In this document: positions 1 through 12,600 of the stretch, piece by piece
Position numbering within the stretch: the stretch's first letter is position 1
Layout: the number at the start of each line of letters is the position of its first letter
Assembly (NCBI RefSeq): GCF_025370935.1
Contig: NC_133476.1
Coordinates: 12,407,411 to 12,471,410 of the forward strand
Source: Choristoneura fumiferana
Lineage: Eukaryota; Arthropoda; Insecta; Lepidoptera; Tortricidae
DNA: 64,000 bases
Direction: 5' to 3'
Program-made: the position numbers and the translations under genes
Notes under the pieces: model-generated
The model's database searches: none
The model's input: only the letters and a program-made list of their open reading frames with translations
Told to the model about the DNA's origin: nothing

Positions 1-623
1 ATAATACTAGAATGAGATCAACAAACAAGATTTGTTACTTCTTTGCAACCTCAGATCAAATAAAAACTTTTTATTTGATCTAAGTTTGCAACGAACATGT
101 AATCAGTTCAATTAGTAATGCTCAACTTGCCCCGTCAAAAACTGACCAACTAGCCCCCTGCCACGTTTTTAATTTAATCTTAGGTTATAATAAAATTGGT
201 AGGTAATACCTACGACAACATACGTATTAAAACACAATAGACACGTAAATTTACTAAGTACTTATGCTTACTTGATGCCTGAAACATCTGTTTTCAAAAT
301 TTTAGCAGTAAAATATCACAGTTAACTCTTTAATTTTTAACTCTTAAAAAAACAAATGACGCGTGTCACCAACTCCTACGTCGCGTGGCAACAGGTAATG
401 GCGGAAAGTGTTCTCCTCCCCCGGACCTCACTTTCCGCCATTTGATGTTCCAACGTCGCGTGTTTAGTTTTGGAGATATTTCGAATGCTCAACTTACCCG
501 CTTGCTCGACATGCCCCGCCCTACCCTACCTAAAAAATTAAGACTAGGTACTGGTGGTCTGCCAACGGTCGGTGTTTGACGAAGGTAAAAAGTATGCCTC
601 GCCGTGCTACTAACTTTTTACTT

Positions 624-1010
624 ACCCGACTGCCTGAACGAGGGTTATTCGAGCGTATCTATGTATGTATGTATGTATATGGGTATGTTATGTATGTCTA
701 TTTCTTTGGTCCTCGCTGTAGCCTAGACGGCTGGACGGATTTTAACATAAAATATGAGACGTCATTGGATTCGTCATAACTGTCGGAGTGACATAGGATG
801 TATATAATATTTCGCCTGCGGCTGCGAAAAAAACATATGGCGGAGAAATAAAAAAAATACCTATTTTGTATTGTAACAAATATGGGTACCTATCAAATGA
901 AAGCTAATAATTAGTCCATTCTAAATATATGGGTTATAGTGCCGGATTTAATTTTTTTATGGGTGTAGGGTGTAGGTCACTTAATATTTTTGCCGCCCCA
1001 TGTACTTGTT
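624..1010 (+). repeat. Dispersed repeat, copy 1 (second copy at 23640-24055)
   Basis: This stretch shares ordered blocks with 23640-24055: a run of tatgt repeats, 'gtagcct..ctgg', 'aacataa', 'gattcgtca', then 'ttgtaacaa.atatgggta' and 'tatcaaatgaaag'. No coding potential was seen. The class is unknown. The short ORFs here are chance. Confidence 0.55.
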
Positions 1011-1120
1011 TGACTTCCTCTGAAATTGAGTGAGCGTCCTCTAAAATCTGCCGCCCCTAGGTCGCGCCCTATAATACGCCCTAATGGCGAATCCAGGACT
1101 GGTGGGTTATAATACTTTTA

Positions 1121-1261
1121 GGGGCTGTTTCACCATCCATTGATTAGCGTTAACCGACGGTTAAATGTGATGCCGTCTCCGTTTATTCGAACAAAACAAA
1201 TAGAGACGGCATCACACCTAACCGCCAGTTAACACTAATCGATGGATGGTGAAACAGCCCC
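1121..1261. mobile_element. 141-bp palindromic MITE, TTA target site (PIF/Harbinger-like), copy 1
   Basis: A near-perfect inverted repeat over its full length, with termini GGGGCTGTTTCACCATCCAT and its complement. It is flanked by TTA at 1118-1120 and 1262-1264. TTA duplication with G-rich ends fits PIF/Harbinger MITEs, but no transposase is present to confirm it. Two full copies lie in beta-galactosidase introns. Confidence 0.8.
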
Positions 1262-1298
1262 TTAATCTACCATTTTCACAGAAATATCAAATAAGTAT

Positions 1299-1579
1299 AA
1301 AATAAAACATTAAATTAAAAAAAAAACAAAAACCCGACTGCTTTAAAAACTAAAAGGAAGAAAATAAGTCTAGTGATCTAGAGCTCTCAAGTAGCTAGTT
1401 CAACAGTCGGGACCCTTCAAATCGTGACTACTTATATAGCTCAAAAATTGTTGGTAACGGGTCCCGACTGTTCAACTTTAAATTAGCTACTTGAGAGTTC
1501 TAGCCCACTAGACTTATTTTCTTCCTTTTAGTTTTTAAGACAGTCGGGTTTTGATTTTTTTAATTTAATGTTTTATTTT
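1299..1579. mobile_element. 280-bp foldback element with arms of about 110 bp
   Basis: The left arm (1299-1410) and right arm (about 1462-1579) are complementary over most of their length. Landmarks are 'cccgactg', 'actaaaaggaagaaaataag', 'ctcaagtagct' and 'cccgactgttcaac' in mirrored order, with an unrelated loop of about 50 bp. This is a hairpin-forming element of unknown family. The motif 'gttcaacagtcggg' recurs at 1855-1870. Confidence 0.7.
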
Positions 1580-1611
1580 TGTTGCCACATTTCTAGTAGT
1601 CTTGAACTCTG

Positions 1612-1760
1612 TTATAATAATAATAATAATAATAATAATAAAATCTTTATTCAATAAGACAAAATTGCACAAAAAGGAATGATCAATTACAAAGAAAAAG
1701 ACAACTTAGGTTAAACATAGTACAATTAAATAAGTTGAATCCTGACTCACAAACTAGGCA
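1612..1760 (-). repeat. (TAA)n microsatellite with retroelement-tail-like flank
   Basis: About ten TAA/AAT units are followed by 'aaaatctttattcaataaga'. This resembles the reverse of a LINE or SINE 3' end with a simple-repeat tail. No ORF is present. Confidence 0.45.
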
Positions 1761-2244
1761 AGGCCCGTATTAATATTGAATAACCAATGAAATGTTTCAT
1801 GACCACATATAAGTACATAAAACAAATAATAAACCCTCATGCGGAAAATAGTGAGTTCAACAGTCGGGTCCAATTAGGTACCTACTTGGTATGTGGGAAT
1901 TTCTAATAGGTCCCGAGTGTTGAAGTCACTATATTCGGATTTATTATATTTGTTAAATGTAATAATTATAACTGTAGTAAATATTTCAATGGTGTTATCA
2001 CAATTGGTGGTAGGTATAAAAATTGGTTGAGCCGTTGAGTAGTATACAAGTAGACAAGCAGATTTAGGAAAAGATATAAACACATAAGTACCTACATACA
2101 ACATACAGGTCGAAAGGATAATCCGCCTTTTGGGCTTCGCTTCGCCGCAGTCTGGTAATGCAAACAATGCATGATACAAGTGACAAGAGGTGAAAACCCA
2201 GCGTCACTTTGTTGTTCGCAGAATCCTGTCTTTACTTTTATTTA

Positions 2245-2533
2245 TGGCTCAGTTACATTGGTCGATAGGGCCCGCATTTCTGTAACGCATGCCATAGGGC
2301 CCGCATTCGAGGAATCGTTTTCTTTGGTCTATAGGCCCCGCATGTGGGGTGCGGTAGATTTCCAACTCATGCCATTGGGCCCGCATTCGGGGAAACGTTT
2401 TCATTGGTTTTCGCGCTGTATATCGACCGAGTTATCGACTTATTATGAGTTTCACTAGTCGTTATTATTCCGCATGCGGGGAGTCACCGCACGCTGTATA
2501 TCGACTGAGTTATCGACCAATGTAACTGACCCA
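2245..2533. mobile_element. 289-bp MITE with TTA duplication and internal GGGCCCGCATTCG repeats
   Basis: Terminal inverted repeats are TGGCTCAGTTACATTGGTCG on the left and TGGGTCAGTTACATTGGTCG on the right. They are flanked by TTA at 2242-2244 and 2534-2536. Inside, a block close to 'catgccatagggcccgcatt' repeats imperfectly three to four times. The 95-residue ORF across it is not a gene. Confidence 0.7.
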
Positions 2534-2955
2534 TTAATTTGGTTTGAAATTACAGAACGGGCAAAGCGTAACTATAATTTAAAATGTGGATTTTGAGTCC
2601 GGTCGCCAGCTTCTTATTGAATATTTTTTACTTTTTATGTGCCATGTTTATTAATCTAGGGATTAACAAAAAGTTTTTAACACTTCATTACGGACGCAAT
2701 TGCATCATTATTTATTTTGTCTCAAACTTCATATTTAAAATACTTATACATTCCGTTTGTTTACATTTTGCCTGAGAATTATCAAATAACCAATAGGAAT
2801 ATTAATTACATATTTCACATGATTTAGATTATATGAACTACATGTGTAATTTGCCATCTCATCAAATTTTAAAATGCGACTTAAAAAGATAATAAAACTT
2901 ACTCAAAAAGCATTTAAAACGACTAAGTAGGTACTATATAAATAAAGACGCTGTC

Positions 2956-3117
2956 AATAAAAGCAAGGCGACATGGAATGACATAAATTATACTAAAGCC
3001 AAATATCCAAAGGAGAATATTGTATTAATAAAAAATAATCAGACAGCTAGGTACCTACTAGGTACAGACCCTAATGATATAGCAAATCAACTTAATAACT
3101 ATTTTATAGATTTAATT
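2956..3117 (+). pseudogene. Jockey/CR1-type LINE remnant
   Basis: Translation from 2956 gives SKATWNDINYT, then ENIVLIKNNQT, then DPNDIANQLNNYF. This is the region between endonuclease and reverse transcriptase in Jockey- or CR1-type LINEs. It is short, lacks both enzyme cores and is dead. Confidence 0.65.
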
Positions 3118-3629
3118 AAACATAATAACAATAGGTACTAATGTTAAACATAGGTACTCATTAGGCTCAAAATGTACATTGATAAATAACTTTGAAAGTT
3201 TTATGTTAAAAATATCATTTTTAAGACAAGCTTTTTTGCTGAGTGTATTTTCTGTTGACTGTATTTGCATTGTCATGCTACATTTCCGTACCAAATTTCA
3301 ATTCAATGCCATTAAGCGTTGACGAGTTCCGTCCTGTAGAGACCATTCTGGCTGGACTTCTAGGATATCAGTATCTGGTATTGTATTGTCACCTGATTTA
3401 CGTAAGTATGTATGCTAAATATCAAGTTAATCCGACAACTGAAAGTGGGTCAAATTCAACTGGGTCAAATGTTGTTATGGAAGTCACACGATTATATAAC
3501 TTTTCTATTATTTTCTAAAAAACTGGGATTAACGATATCGGTCTATAATTAAAAATATTACCTATAGCGTGTTTTGGTTAAGTGGCTAATTATAACGGAG
3601 ATTTGAAGTTTTTCAGGAAATGACTCTTA

Positions 3630-3675
3630 GGGGCTGTTTCACCATCCATTGATTAGTGTTACTTAACTGAAAAAT
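3630..3675 (+). mobile_element. Partial end of the GGGGCTGTTTCACC MITE
   Basis: The sequence from GGGGCTGTTTCACC on matches the left terminus of the element at 1121-1261, again after TTA. Beyond about 3665 the match stops. No clear right end was found, so this copy is truncated or rearranged. Confidence 0.55.
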
Positions 3676-4180
3676 TTACAATGTAGCTAAAAACGGGTGA
3701 AATGATGCCAGAAACCCCTTTCACAGAAGAAACTGCAATGTATCCAGTACTCTTAGTGTTATTTAGTGAATGGATTATTATGTTAAAAATGACCTGTGGA
3801 GTAGTTGGCCTCATAAACAGCGATTTTACAAGCTTTTGTTTAAAACTTGCAATGTTCGATTAATTTTGATAAATTTGACATAATTGGAAATAGCCAAAGG
3901 CGTAGATAACAGAAAACGGCGATTCCAAAATTGTAGGTAAAGTTACATAAATGTTTAAAATAACATAAGATTAAGTGTGGTGAGATGAAGCAGAGAAGTT
4001 ATCACTTAAGTCCAGCTTTATTATTAAAGAAGACGTAAATCTTCAAGCTCAAGCCGTATGATATTTATAATATTGCCGTTAATTGCAGATTAACGTCAAA
4101 CAAAATACAGTGCAAGCAGCGGTACGAGTATAAACAAAATCGATGACGTCAAATCTGGTAAAACATTTATGTTGTTTTTT

Positions 4181-4378
4181 TAACCCCCGACGCAAAAAAG
4201 GGGTGTTATAAGTATGACCGCTATGTTTGTCTGTGTGACTCTCTGTGGCACCGTACGTAGCTCTTAAACGGGTGAACCGATTTAAATGCGGTGTTTTTAA
4301 TTTGAAAGCAGGTTTTCTAGCGATGGTTCTTAGACACGTTTTATCAAAATCGGTTAAGCCGTTATTATTAAACCAATT
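4181..4378 (+). repeat. Dispersed 'acccccgacgc' repeat, copy 1
   Basis: Begins 'ttaacccccgacgc..aaagg' and runs through 'ggtgttataagta', 'gaccgctatgt', 'ctcttaaacgggtgaaccg' and 'ctagcgatggttctta' to 'aaaatcggttaagccg'. The reverse complement of the same order of blocks lies at 29755-30000. It is noncoding and of unknown class. Confidence 0.7.
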
Positions 4379-6037
4379 ATTATTTTTTTGACACCCGTAT
4401 CCCCTCTTCTAAACTTAGAGTTAATTTGGCAATTCATGCCATAACTTATCTAGCAACGTATTAATTCCAGCGCTATTTGTTAGTTTAGCATGGTACTTGA
4501 AAACGTTGAAATTTTTAAATGTTGTCAATTATGCATTTATTAATTAGTTAACTTAATTTAGTTAATTATCTATAAGTACATTCCATTATTACCCTGTTCC
4601 CAAAATAGAATGACATCTTTTGAAAGTTCTTTTGGATTCGATTTGTAGCATTCAAAGATGGCGGATGTAGACAATATCTAATTTTGCTATTTCTGTTTCT
4701 TTGGCTAGTTGAAGTATAATTTTGATACTTAGTGTTTTATGCGGCGATTAACCTTAACAGTGAACAGTGATCGCAAAATTCTATATTGCTCTCGTGTCTA
4801 ACATTTTTTAATGCGCAAGTGGTCTCCACGTGGTTTCTGGATTTTTACTATCAAGTTGCAAAAACTACAATCACCGTACAACGTCCTTCTCAAAGAGAGT
4901 TTACCTGAGAGTTTACTGGCGAAATTGTCCTATTAATTAGAACAGAAAAGCCATATTTTAAAAGAGAAGAAAGTTCTTTTGTTTATCGAACGCTTTTGCT
5001 CGTCTTGTGACGAAACGTCGTAAGTATTTTATACAATTATTGTTATTTGGATCTTTGTTGCTCAGACTTAAGGTATATTTTAAGTTAATTTAGGAGGTAA
5101 AACAGGTATAGCTATAGGTATACGCAACACGGCCACTTTTTCGCTTTGTTTTTGTATGGGACCTATAATCTATTACTAATTTTTGATCGAAGGTGGGCGA
5201 GCCAGGAATAAATATAAACAAGGGGGACCTAACATTAATGTTATATTGATTTCTAATTTAATTATTTTCTATTTTTTATTGTATAATTATTTAAATTCAT
5301 AACTAAAAATTTATATGCTAAAAGGCAGACATGGAGGACAGGACATAAGATTATTGAACATATAAATAATCAATTTAATAATTGTATATGAACTCATGTT
5401 TGACATATAAAATTATCTTTATAATTTCAATATAGAATAAACAGTTTCCATCAGCGGTTACACTTTTCTAGTAATTTACACTTCTAGTATTATACAAGGT
5501 GTTAATTAATGACCTGTGTGCAAGTATTTTGGATGGCGATCAATTTTTTGATTTGCATCCTCTTTGCTGTCGGTGGCTGATTGGCGCAAGTCCTTTGCCG
5601 CGCGCCTTCGATCGTAAAAAAAGGCGGCAGTCAGCCAGACTTCAAAAAAAAACTCTCGGCGGATATATATTATTGCGGTTGTGCTCGGTTTTGTAAAATA
5701 AATATTAATTATGATTGTAGACATTGTAAATAGTTTTGTGTGTAAATAATAACGAATTTTATACGCCTAAAAACTAGCTAGTGAAGTGGCAGTGCGGACT
5801 ATTGCGGCTTTACGGACTTTAGCGAGCGTCATACATCGAAGTCGGTTTCATTGAGGTATGTTTTTCATGAATTGTTCTCTAGACATAATGCTGCACAGAA
5901 GAGCAAATAAGCCACGGCCTTGGTAGCAGTCACTATTCGAAGGTTTATCAAACAACCTGAAAACCTCAGATGCCGCAAAAATATGATTTAATTTTAAGTT
6001 AGTTGCTGAACTGCGCTCCAAAACCCGAATTGTTAAT

Positions 6038-6313
6038 GTGGGGACAAACTCAAGTGGTACTGGGCAGCAGGTCATGTCTGCCGGATGCATCCGGATCGCT
6101 GAGCCAAAATCACCACTGATTGGGTTCCAAAGCCACGGACACCGGAGCAGAGGTAGGCCTAAAAGATGGTGGCGGGACGACTTGGAGCGATTCCAGCCGG
6201 ACTGGCAACATTTTACCGAAGCCAGAGACGAGTGGAAGGAGGCTTCGACGTTGTTAGACGAAAATCAAACTGACAGCAAAACGGCTTATCTAAATAGTAA
6301 ACAACCTCGCTAA
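6038..6313 (+). pseudogene. LINE C-terminal remnant
   Basis: The 91-residue frame contains RGRPKRWWRDDLERF followed by DWQHFTEARDEWKEA. This is the typical C-terminal tail of insect non-LTR retrotransposons (RGRPxxRWxDDL...W). It is isolated, lacks the reverse transcriptase and is not a host gene. Confidence 0.7.
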
Positions 6314-6559
6314 AACATTTAATAGGGAATATTACTTAAATTTTCTCCCGTAGAGTGCCACACTAACACAAAACCGTAAACAGTTTTTTGAGTATCTTAA
6401 ATGCCATAACATCGTATTATTTCAATATATTTTTTTAGAAATATAGCTCTATCAATAAAGATTAGATTCAAAAACGCAAACACAACCTAATTTAAAAAAT
6501 ATTGTAATTGATTCAGCTCTCAATTGTGAGCACAGTACTTTCTGGTTTTCAGTTACCTA

Positions 6560-6565
6560 TTTAAT
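6560..6565 (-). promoter_or_regulatory. Candidate CAD poly(A) signal (ATTAAA)
   Basis: On the minus strand this reads ATTAAA, about 70 nt past the CAD stop codon. No AATAAA was seen on the minus strand between 6300 and 6634. It lies inside the right end of the inverted-repeat element at 5495-6579, so the transposon may supply the 3' end of the mRNA. This is position-based inference only. Confidence 0.35.
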
Positions 6566-6633
6566 TACCTAACACCTTGTATTTAGTTACATCATTTGAC
6601 CACGACTGATAATGAATCAGGCACCAGGGGATA

Positions 6634-9600
6634 TCACACCAAGGGGTTAACTCCAGCTACCATGGAGAGCAAGGCCATTCGCACGTACATGCCGTACTCG
6701 GCTTGTCGGAAGTAAGCGGCACGAGGGTCGGAATCGAAGTCTGCCGAGATCTCGTCAAGGCGAGGGAGAGGGTGCATCACCACCATGCGGCGGCGAGCAC
6801 GCGTCATCAGCTGCGGCGTAACTACAAGCACACCACTTGCCTGCAAATTGGAGGATGATATTTTAGACTGCTAAATAAAGAAAAAGCTAATTTTAAAAAT
6901 TTGAGCCTAAAAGACCCTTTTAAGAACAAACAAAGTAGCGTTTAACTGTTTTTACCTTTTCGTACTCCTCTTGGCTTTCAAATCTCTCCCGCTGTATTCT
7001 AGTCATATACAAAACATGCGTGTCCGCTAACACATCTTCTAAACGTTCGAACACCTTTTGTGGTATTCCTTTTGATGCCACAAAGTCCGTTATATGTTTC
7101 GGCATTCCAAGGCCTGGCGGACTAACGTATTGCAGCGTAACTTGGTACAGTGTTAGAAGTCGAGCTAATGAGTGAACCGTGCGACCATTTTTAAGATCTC
7201 CGACCATTGTTATAGTCACGCCGTTGACTGTACCAATTTCTTCTCGAATAGTGAACACGTCCAACAATGCTTGAGTGGGATGCTCTCCTACACCATCACC
7301 AGCATTGATAATAGGTTTTCGGCAATGTCGGGAGGCACGCTGGAAATAATAACGATATTGTTTATTTTGTAAACTAAACATTAATTATTTCCAAATATTT
7401 TATATTTAATTCGAATTTAGAAAAGTCATATAGCTTACCTCGACTGCTCCTGGTTCCGGATGACGTAGTACCACGACATCGGAATAACTGGCCAATACTG
7501 CGACACTGTCTTCTAATGTCTCTCCTTTTTTAGCTGAAGAACTAGTGGCATCTGTATGAATCACGGAGCCACCGAGTCTTTGCATGGCTGCAGCAAAACT
7601 GCAACTTGTACGAGTGCTCACTTCATAGAATACTGAAGACATAACCTTTCCCCGTAGCACGTCATCTAAGAAACGGCCCTTACTCACGCTCGTTTTCATA
7701 AATTGTGCAAGATTAAATATGTCATTAAGGGTTTCTTTGCTGAATGAGTCAACTGTCAGAATACTTTTACCGAACAAATCACTTCTTTGCCGTTGAGAAA
7801 CAGATACTTGTGGGGGATTATAATATGATGAGCTGTCGTGTCTTTGTCTCGTAATAGATTGTCCAAGTAGAGGTGACACGCTTCTCAATGCAGATGCCTC
7901 ATTAAAATGCACATTTAATTTCCCTTCGGGTTTAAGTTCCATTTGATCAACCTCAAGGTCACTTAGTCGAGTTAAGTCTGCTGGATTATGAAATTCCAAA
8001 GCAGAATTAGGCCTGCTTAGTTCTTTTTCAACTTTTTCAACAGCATAAACAGGGAATGTGTGTTTTTTAGGAGCAGGCCAGTCACGAACATTTTGGCCAA
8101 AGCCTGGAGGCACAAGTACTTGGCCTTCGACGTAAGCAATTTCACCACGTAGAGTGACACGGTGTACCGACCCGCAAACTTGCATGCCGGCAAATGGAGT
8201 CCATTTTGATTTCGTGAAGTCCATGCTTTCCGGAATAGTCCATTCGAAATCCATATCAACTTCTACATACGTATTAGGTTGTTCAGGCAAATTGAATATT
8301 TTTCTTGGATTCCTGTGAAATTTATTGATTATGTCATCTATTGTTAGACGACCTTCGTGTACAGCATTTAATAGCAAAGGTAAAATAGTTTCAAGGCCTG
8401 GAAAGCCGGGTAAAGCTTTTTCTGCGTCTTTTTCTGCCACAGAATGTGGAGCATGATCAGTAGCAAACACATCAATGATATCCATATTTTTCCAAAGTTC
8501 TGCTTGGTCTTCGGGGCTGCAAAGAACTGGTCGTACTTCTGCACGCCCTTTACCTATATGATCAATGTCATCTGTGTTCAAAAACAAGTGATGAGGACAT
8601 ACTTCGCAAGTGACCTTGAGGCCTCTCTCTTTGGCGGCCTTAATAATCAAAATTTCTTCTTTGCGAGCTACATGACATATATGAATCGATCGATCAAGCA
8701 TTGATGCCATTAAAATAATAGCTCCCGTCTTTTCACGTTCCGCATGGGCACAAATTGGCATTTTTTTAGGCCAGTTTTGAAGATGGCGTTGCCATACAGT
8801 CATGTCATCCAATTTCAAAGTTGTAAATGTTTCGTTGAGATACATTTTTAAGGCTGCGGCTTGGGGTGCCATTTCCGCAGCTGTTTCGCAGTTGGTGGTG
8901 GAAGCGCCCATAAATAGAGCATAGTCACAACGTGCACTCACTCGTGTCAGCGTAGAAGCGTAGTCATAGGATGCCCGATCAATGACCGGGGGATTAGTGT
9001 TTGGCATAGCACAAATCATCGTGATTCCACCAGCCAGCGCAGCTGCGGTGCAGGACGCAAAGTCTTCTTTGTATGTTGCGCCGGGTTCACGGGCATGAAC
9101 GTGGACATCAATAAAACCAGGTAATTTAATTATATTACGTGATGTCATGCAGTCCGTGTGAGTTTTCATAGCCGGTACGCCCCCGCACTTTAGCATAGCC
9201 TGAAATTTTATGATTTGATTAAATTACTGAGTTAAAATAAATAATGTACTTACAGATATCTAAAGGCAGTTTTGTTTTGTTTGTTTGTGTTTTGTTAATT
9301 AAATTCTGTAACTCCAAGTTAACAGTTGACCAAAAGTTAAGTAGGGTCAAAATGTATAAAACTGTTAACCCTAAACCTGATTTTAGCAGCGTTTCCACCA
9401 ATAATGTGCGAGGGATAAGTATGATTTTCTTAACCAATAGAAACGCTTCTTTTACACATCTTCGCACAGCACATCTCTGATGGAAACAGCTGAGCGGCGC
9501 GAGGCGAGGTAAATGAAGCGTTTCTATTGGTTAGTGAAAAACATATTCCTAGCAACGCATCTTCGCACATCTCTAGTGTTAATCTTGCCCGCGCAAGCAG

Positions 9601-12600
9601 CCATTTGAGATTTGATTACTTAGAACAGGGTAAATATGTCGTACCTGTACTAATAATTTTGCGCATTTAACATCAGTAACCAGAGGCACAGCATAATCAA
9701 CAGCCAATCGCCGTGTCCGATACCCATGTGTGGTAAAAGAGGAAACGCGACGCGCACCCCCTCTCATTGGCAAATTGATAACGAGGTCTAATTGACGTCT
9801 CGCTATAAAATCTGCCAGATGCATGAGCTCTCCGTCCGAGCGATCGTCTTCTGGATCTCCAATGTGATCGAAAGTCCATTGTACACTTTCAACCTGTGAA
9901 ACATTTACACTTATGTACTTGCTGTGTATAAGGTATTATCTTGCCCTGTAATTTTAAGTCTTCGCCTTGAACTATTTTCTTTGTTGTGCGTACCAAAATT
10001 ATCCGCTAGAAGGTACAGTCAAGGGCAAAGATATGTATACACGGCCTTAATGTTAAGTGTATAAAGTCGTGTATACATATTTTTGTAACTTGGGCCGTGT
10101 CGATATCTTTGCCCTTGACTGTACTTATATAAAGGGTGGAGAAAGAAAGCCTTGATTTAAATGTATTTTCTTATCTCTGATCTACAGCAGCAGATTTTAT
10201 AATTTTAAAATAGGTAATCATTTCTTACGTACCTCTACACCGTGTTCAGTATAAAAATCACCGGTGCCCATACTGGCATAAAGTTTAAAGCCCATTTTGT
10301 GTAAGGTTTGAACGCTGGGCAATAATTCCATTTTGTGCTGAAAACATAAAAGTTGGATAAGTGGACTTCTGGAATTGTTGGTAATTATAATTATGTTAGG
10401 CTATCTGTTGCCTGCGACTTCGTCTGCAAAAAACCAAAGCGCACACACACAAAAAAAGGAAGACTAGCGCCGTTCGCCAGACCGGCAGATTGCTGATTTG
10501 GGAACATTTCGTGATATGCAAAACTATTTCTACTTTTTTATTGTTATCCATTCCTAGCCATGTTGTCACGAATAAATGTTTTCTTTCTGTCTTTCCAATT
10601 ATTCGTCTATAGCGCGCTTGGGAACTATAATTAACCATTTTCTGGGATACATCTATCCTATATGTACTCTATAAGTTTCTCCTATCGCACTATTAATAAA
10701 GTTGCGCAAGATTTGGACATATGTATTTACGTGCTCCCTGAATGACTTCGCAACGGCTACTATGTTTTTATTGCTGCACGTAATTTACTATACTAGCGAT
10801 GCGCCCCGGCTTCGCACGGGTATAGTTTTTGGGAAATGGAGCTGAAAACTGTGAAGTGACTTTGATTAGAGACCTTGTTTTGAAAATTGTACCCGTGTGA
10901 AGCCGGGGCGGATCGCTAGTTTATAATATTAGTAAGGATTACTCTGTCTCCTTTAATGTCCCCAAGTATACCTTAAATCCCTTATCTGACAAAAAAAACA
11001 GACAATAACTCAATATTACCTTAAATGACCCAACTGACAATAAGATGGCTTTTCTTGGTATCCTGAAGCCTGTGCTCATCATTGATTTCAAATAAGCTTC
11101 ATATCGGTTTTCACCGAAACAAGCCACCTCTCCCGTTGATGCCATTTCAACACCTAATGTCACATCTGCACCAGCCAGTCTCGAAAATGAAAATTGTGGC
11201 ACTTTTACACCCACTTTTCCACATCCTCCCATGACGTTAACAGGCTCTACGGGTAAACCTAAAATAACTTTGGTTGCAACAGCAACAAAATCATGGTCCA
11301 GTGTTTTCGAAACAAATGGGAATGATCGAGATACTCGAACATTACATTCAATTACTTTAAGTTCGTTATCTTTTGCTATCAATTGCATATTAAATGGGCC
11401 GCTAACGTCAAGTGTTTCGGCAATAATTCCAGCAATTCCTTTGATTTTATCTAATGTTTCTGAATTTATATCTTGTGGTGGTGTTACTAACGTGGCATCA
11501 CCAGAATGAACACCTGCATTTTCTACGTGTTCAGATACAGCCATACATACAATAATACCGTCTGCTGCAACAACATCGACATCAATTTCCTTAGCGTCCA
11601 TTATAAATTTTGAAATCACTACTGGGTGGTCTTTACTCACTTTGCTAGCTGACTTAAGGTAAGCTTCTAAATCTTGACTAGAATATGCCACATTCATAGC
11701 TGCTCCACTCAGTACATATGAGGGTCTGACCAAGCACGGATAACCAACTTCATCGCAAAAACTTGTTGCAGACTCGAGGTCGGTAAGTTCTTTCCACCGT
11801 GGTTGTAATATATTTTTTCTGTCGAGCATGCGAGAGAATTTAAATCTATTTTCAGCATTGTCAATCATATCTGGTGATGTCCCTAAGATCTTCGCTTGCT
11901 GCCGATGCAAATCCATAGCAATGTTATTCGGGAGTTGTCCTCCCATAGACAACACAACACCGTCAGGATGTTCTATGTTATAGATGTCCATTACCACTTC
12001 AAAAGATATTTCCTCGAAATATAGCCGATCGCTCATATCGTAATCAGTACTAACAGTTTCCGGATTATAATTGACCATTATCGTGTTTCTACCTTGGTTG
12101 CGCAATTCCCTAAGACAACCTACCGCGCACCAATCAAATTCAACAGAGCTTCCTATTCTGTATACGCCCGATCCCAAGACCATAACAAATCCTCCAGGAA
12201 ATTCTAAATCGTGCTTGGTTCCATTGTACGTTAAATACAAGTAGTTGGTCGAAGCCGGCCACTCTGCAGCAACAGTATCAATCTTTTTAACAACTGGAGT
12301 TATTTTAAGTTCTTCTCTCAATTTTCTGACTGCTAATTCGGTACTTTTTATAGCATTAGCTATTTGTTTATCTGAAAATCCAATCTGTTTTGCGTTTTTT
12401 AGTATGTCTATTGTTATTGAACTGTGACTGACATTTTCAAGAATATTGTAATAGCTGATAATATTTTTAAACTTCTCTAAGAACCATCTGTCAATTTTTG
12501 TCAATTCGTAAAGATTTTCAACTGTGTAATTCTTTTTGAGGGCAGCAGCCAGGACAAACATACGTTTATCGGTTGGTTCACTCAACTCATTTTCATTTAC

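Larger units (their letters stand above)
5495..6579. mobile_element. 1.1-kb inverted-repeat element next to the CAD 3' end, TA target site
   Basis: The left end CAAGGTGTTAATTAAT and right end (complement) CAAGGTGTTAGGTAATTA are both flanked by TA. No transposase was seen. It encloses a LINE remnant (6038-6313), so it is composite or captured material. Its right end lies only 54 bp from the CAD stop codon. Element status rests on short ends. Confidence 0.45.

Noticed and set aside
2171..2458. 95-residue ORF as a small gene
   Set aside because: It crosses the TTA-flanked MITE and its frame is made of the GGGCCC-rich tandem units.
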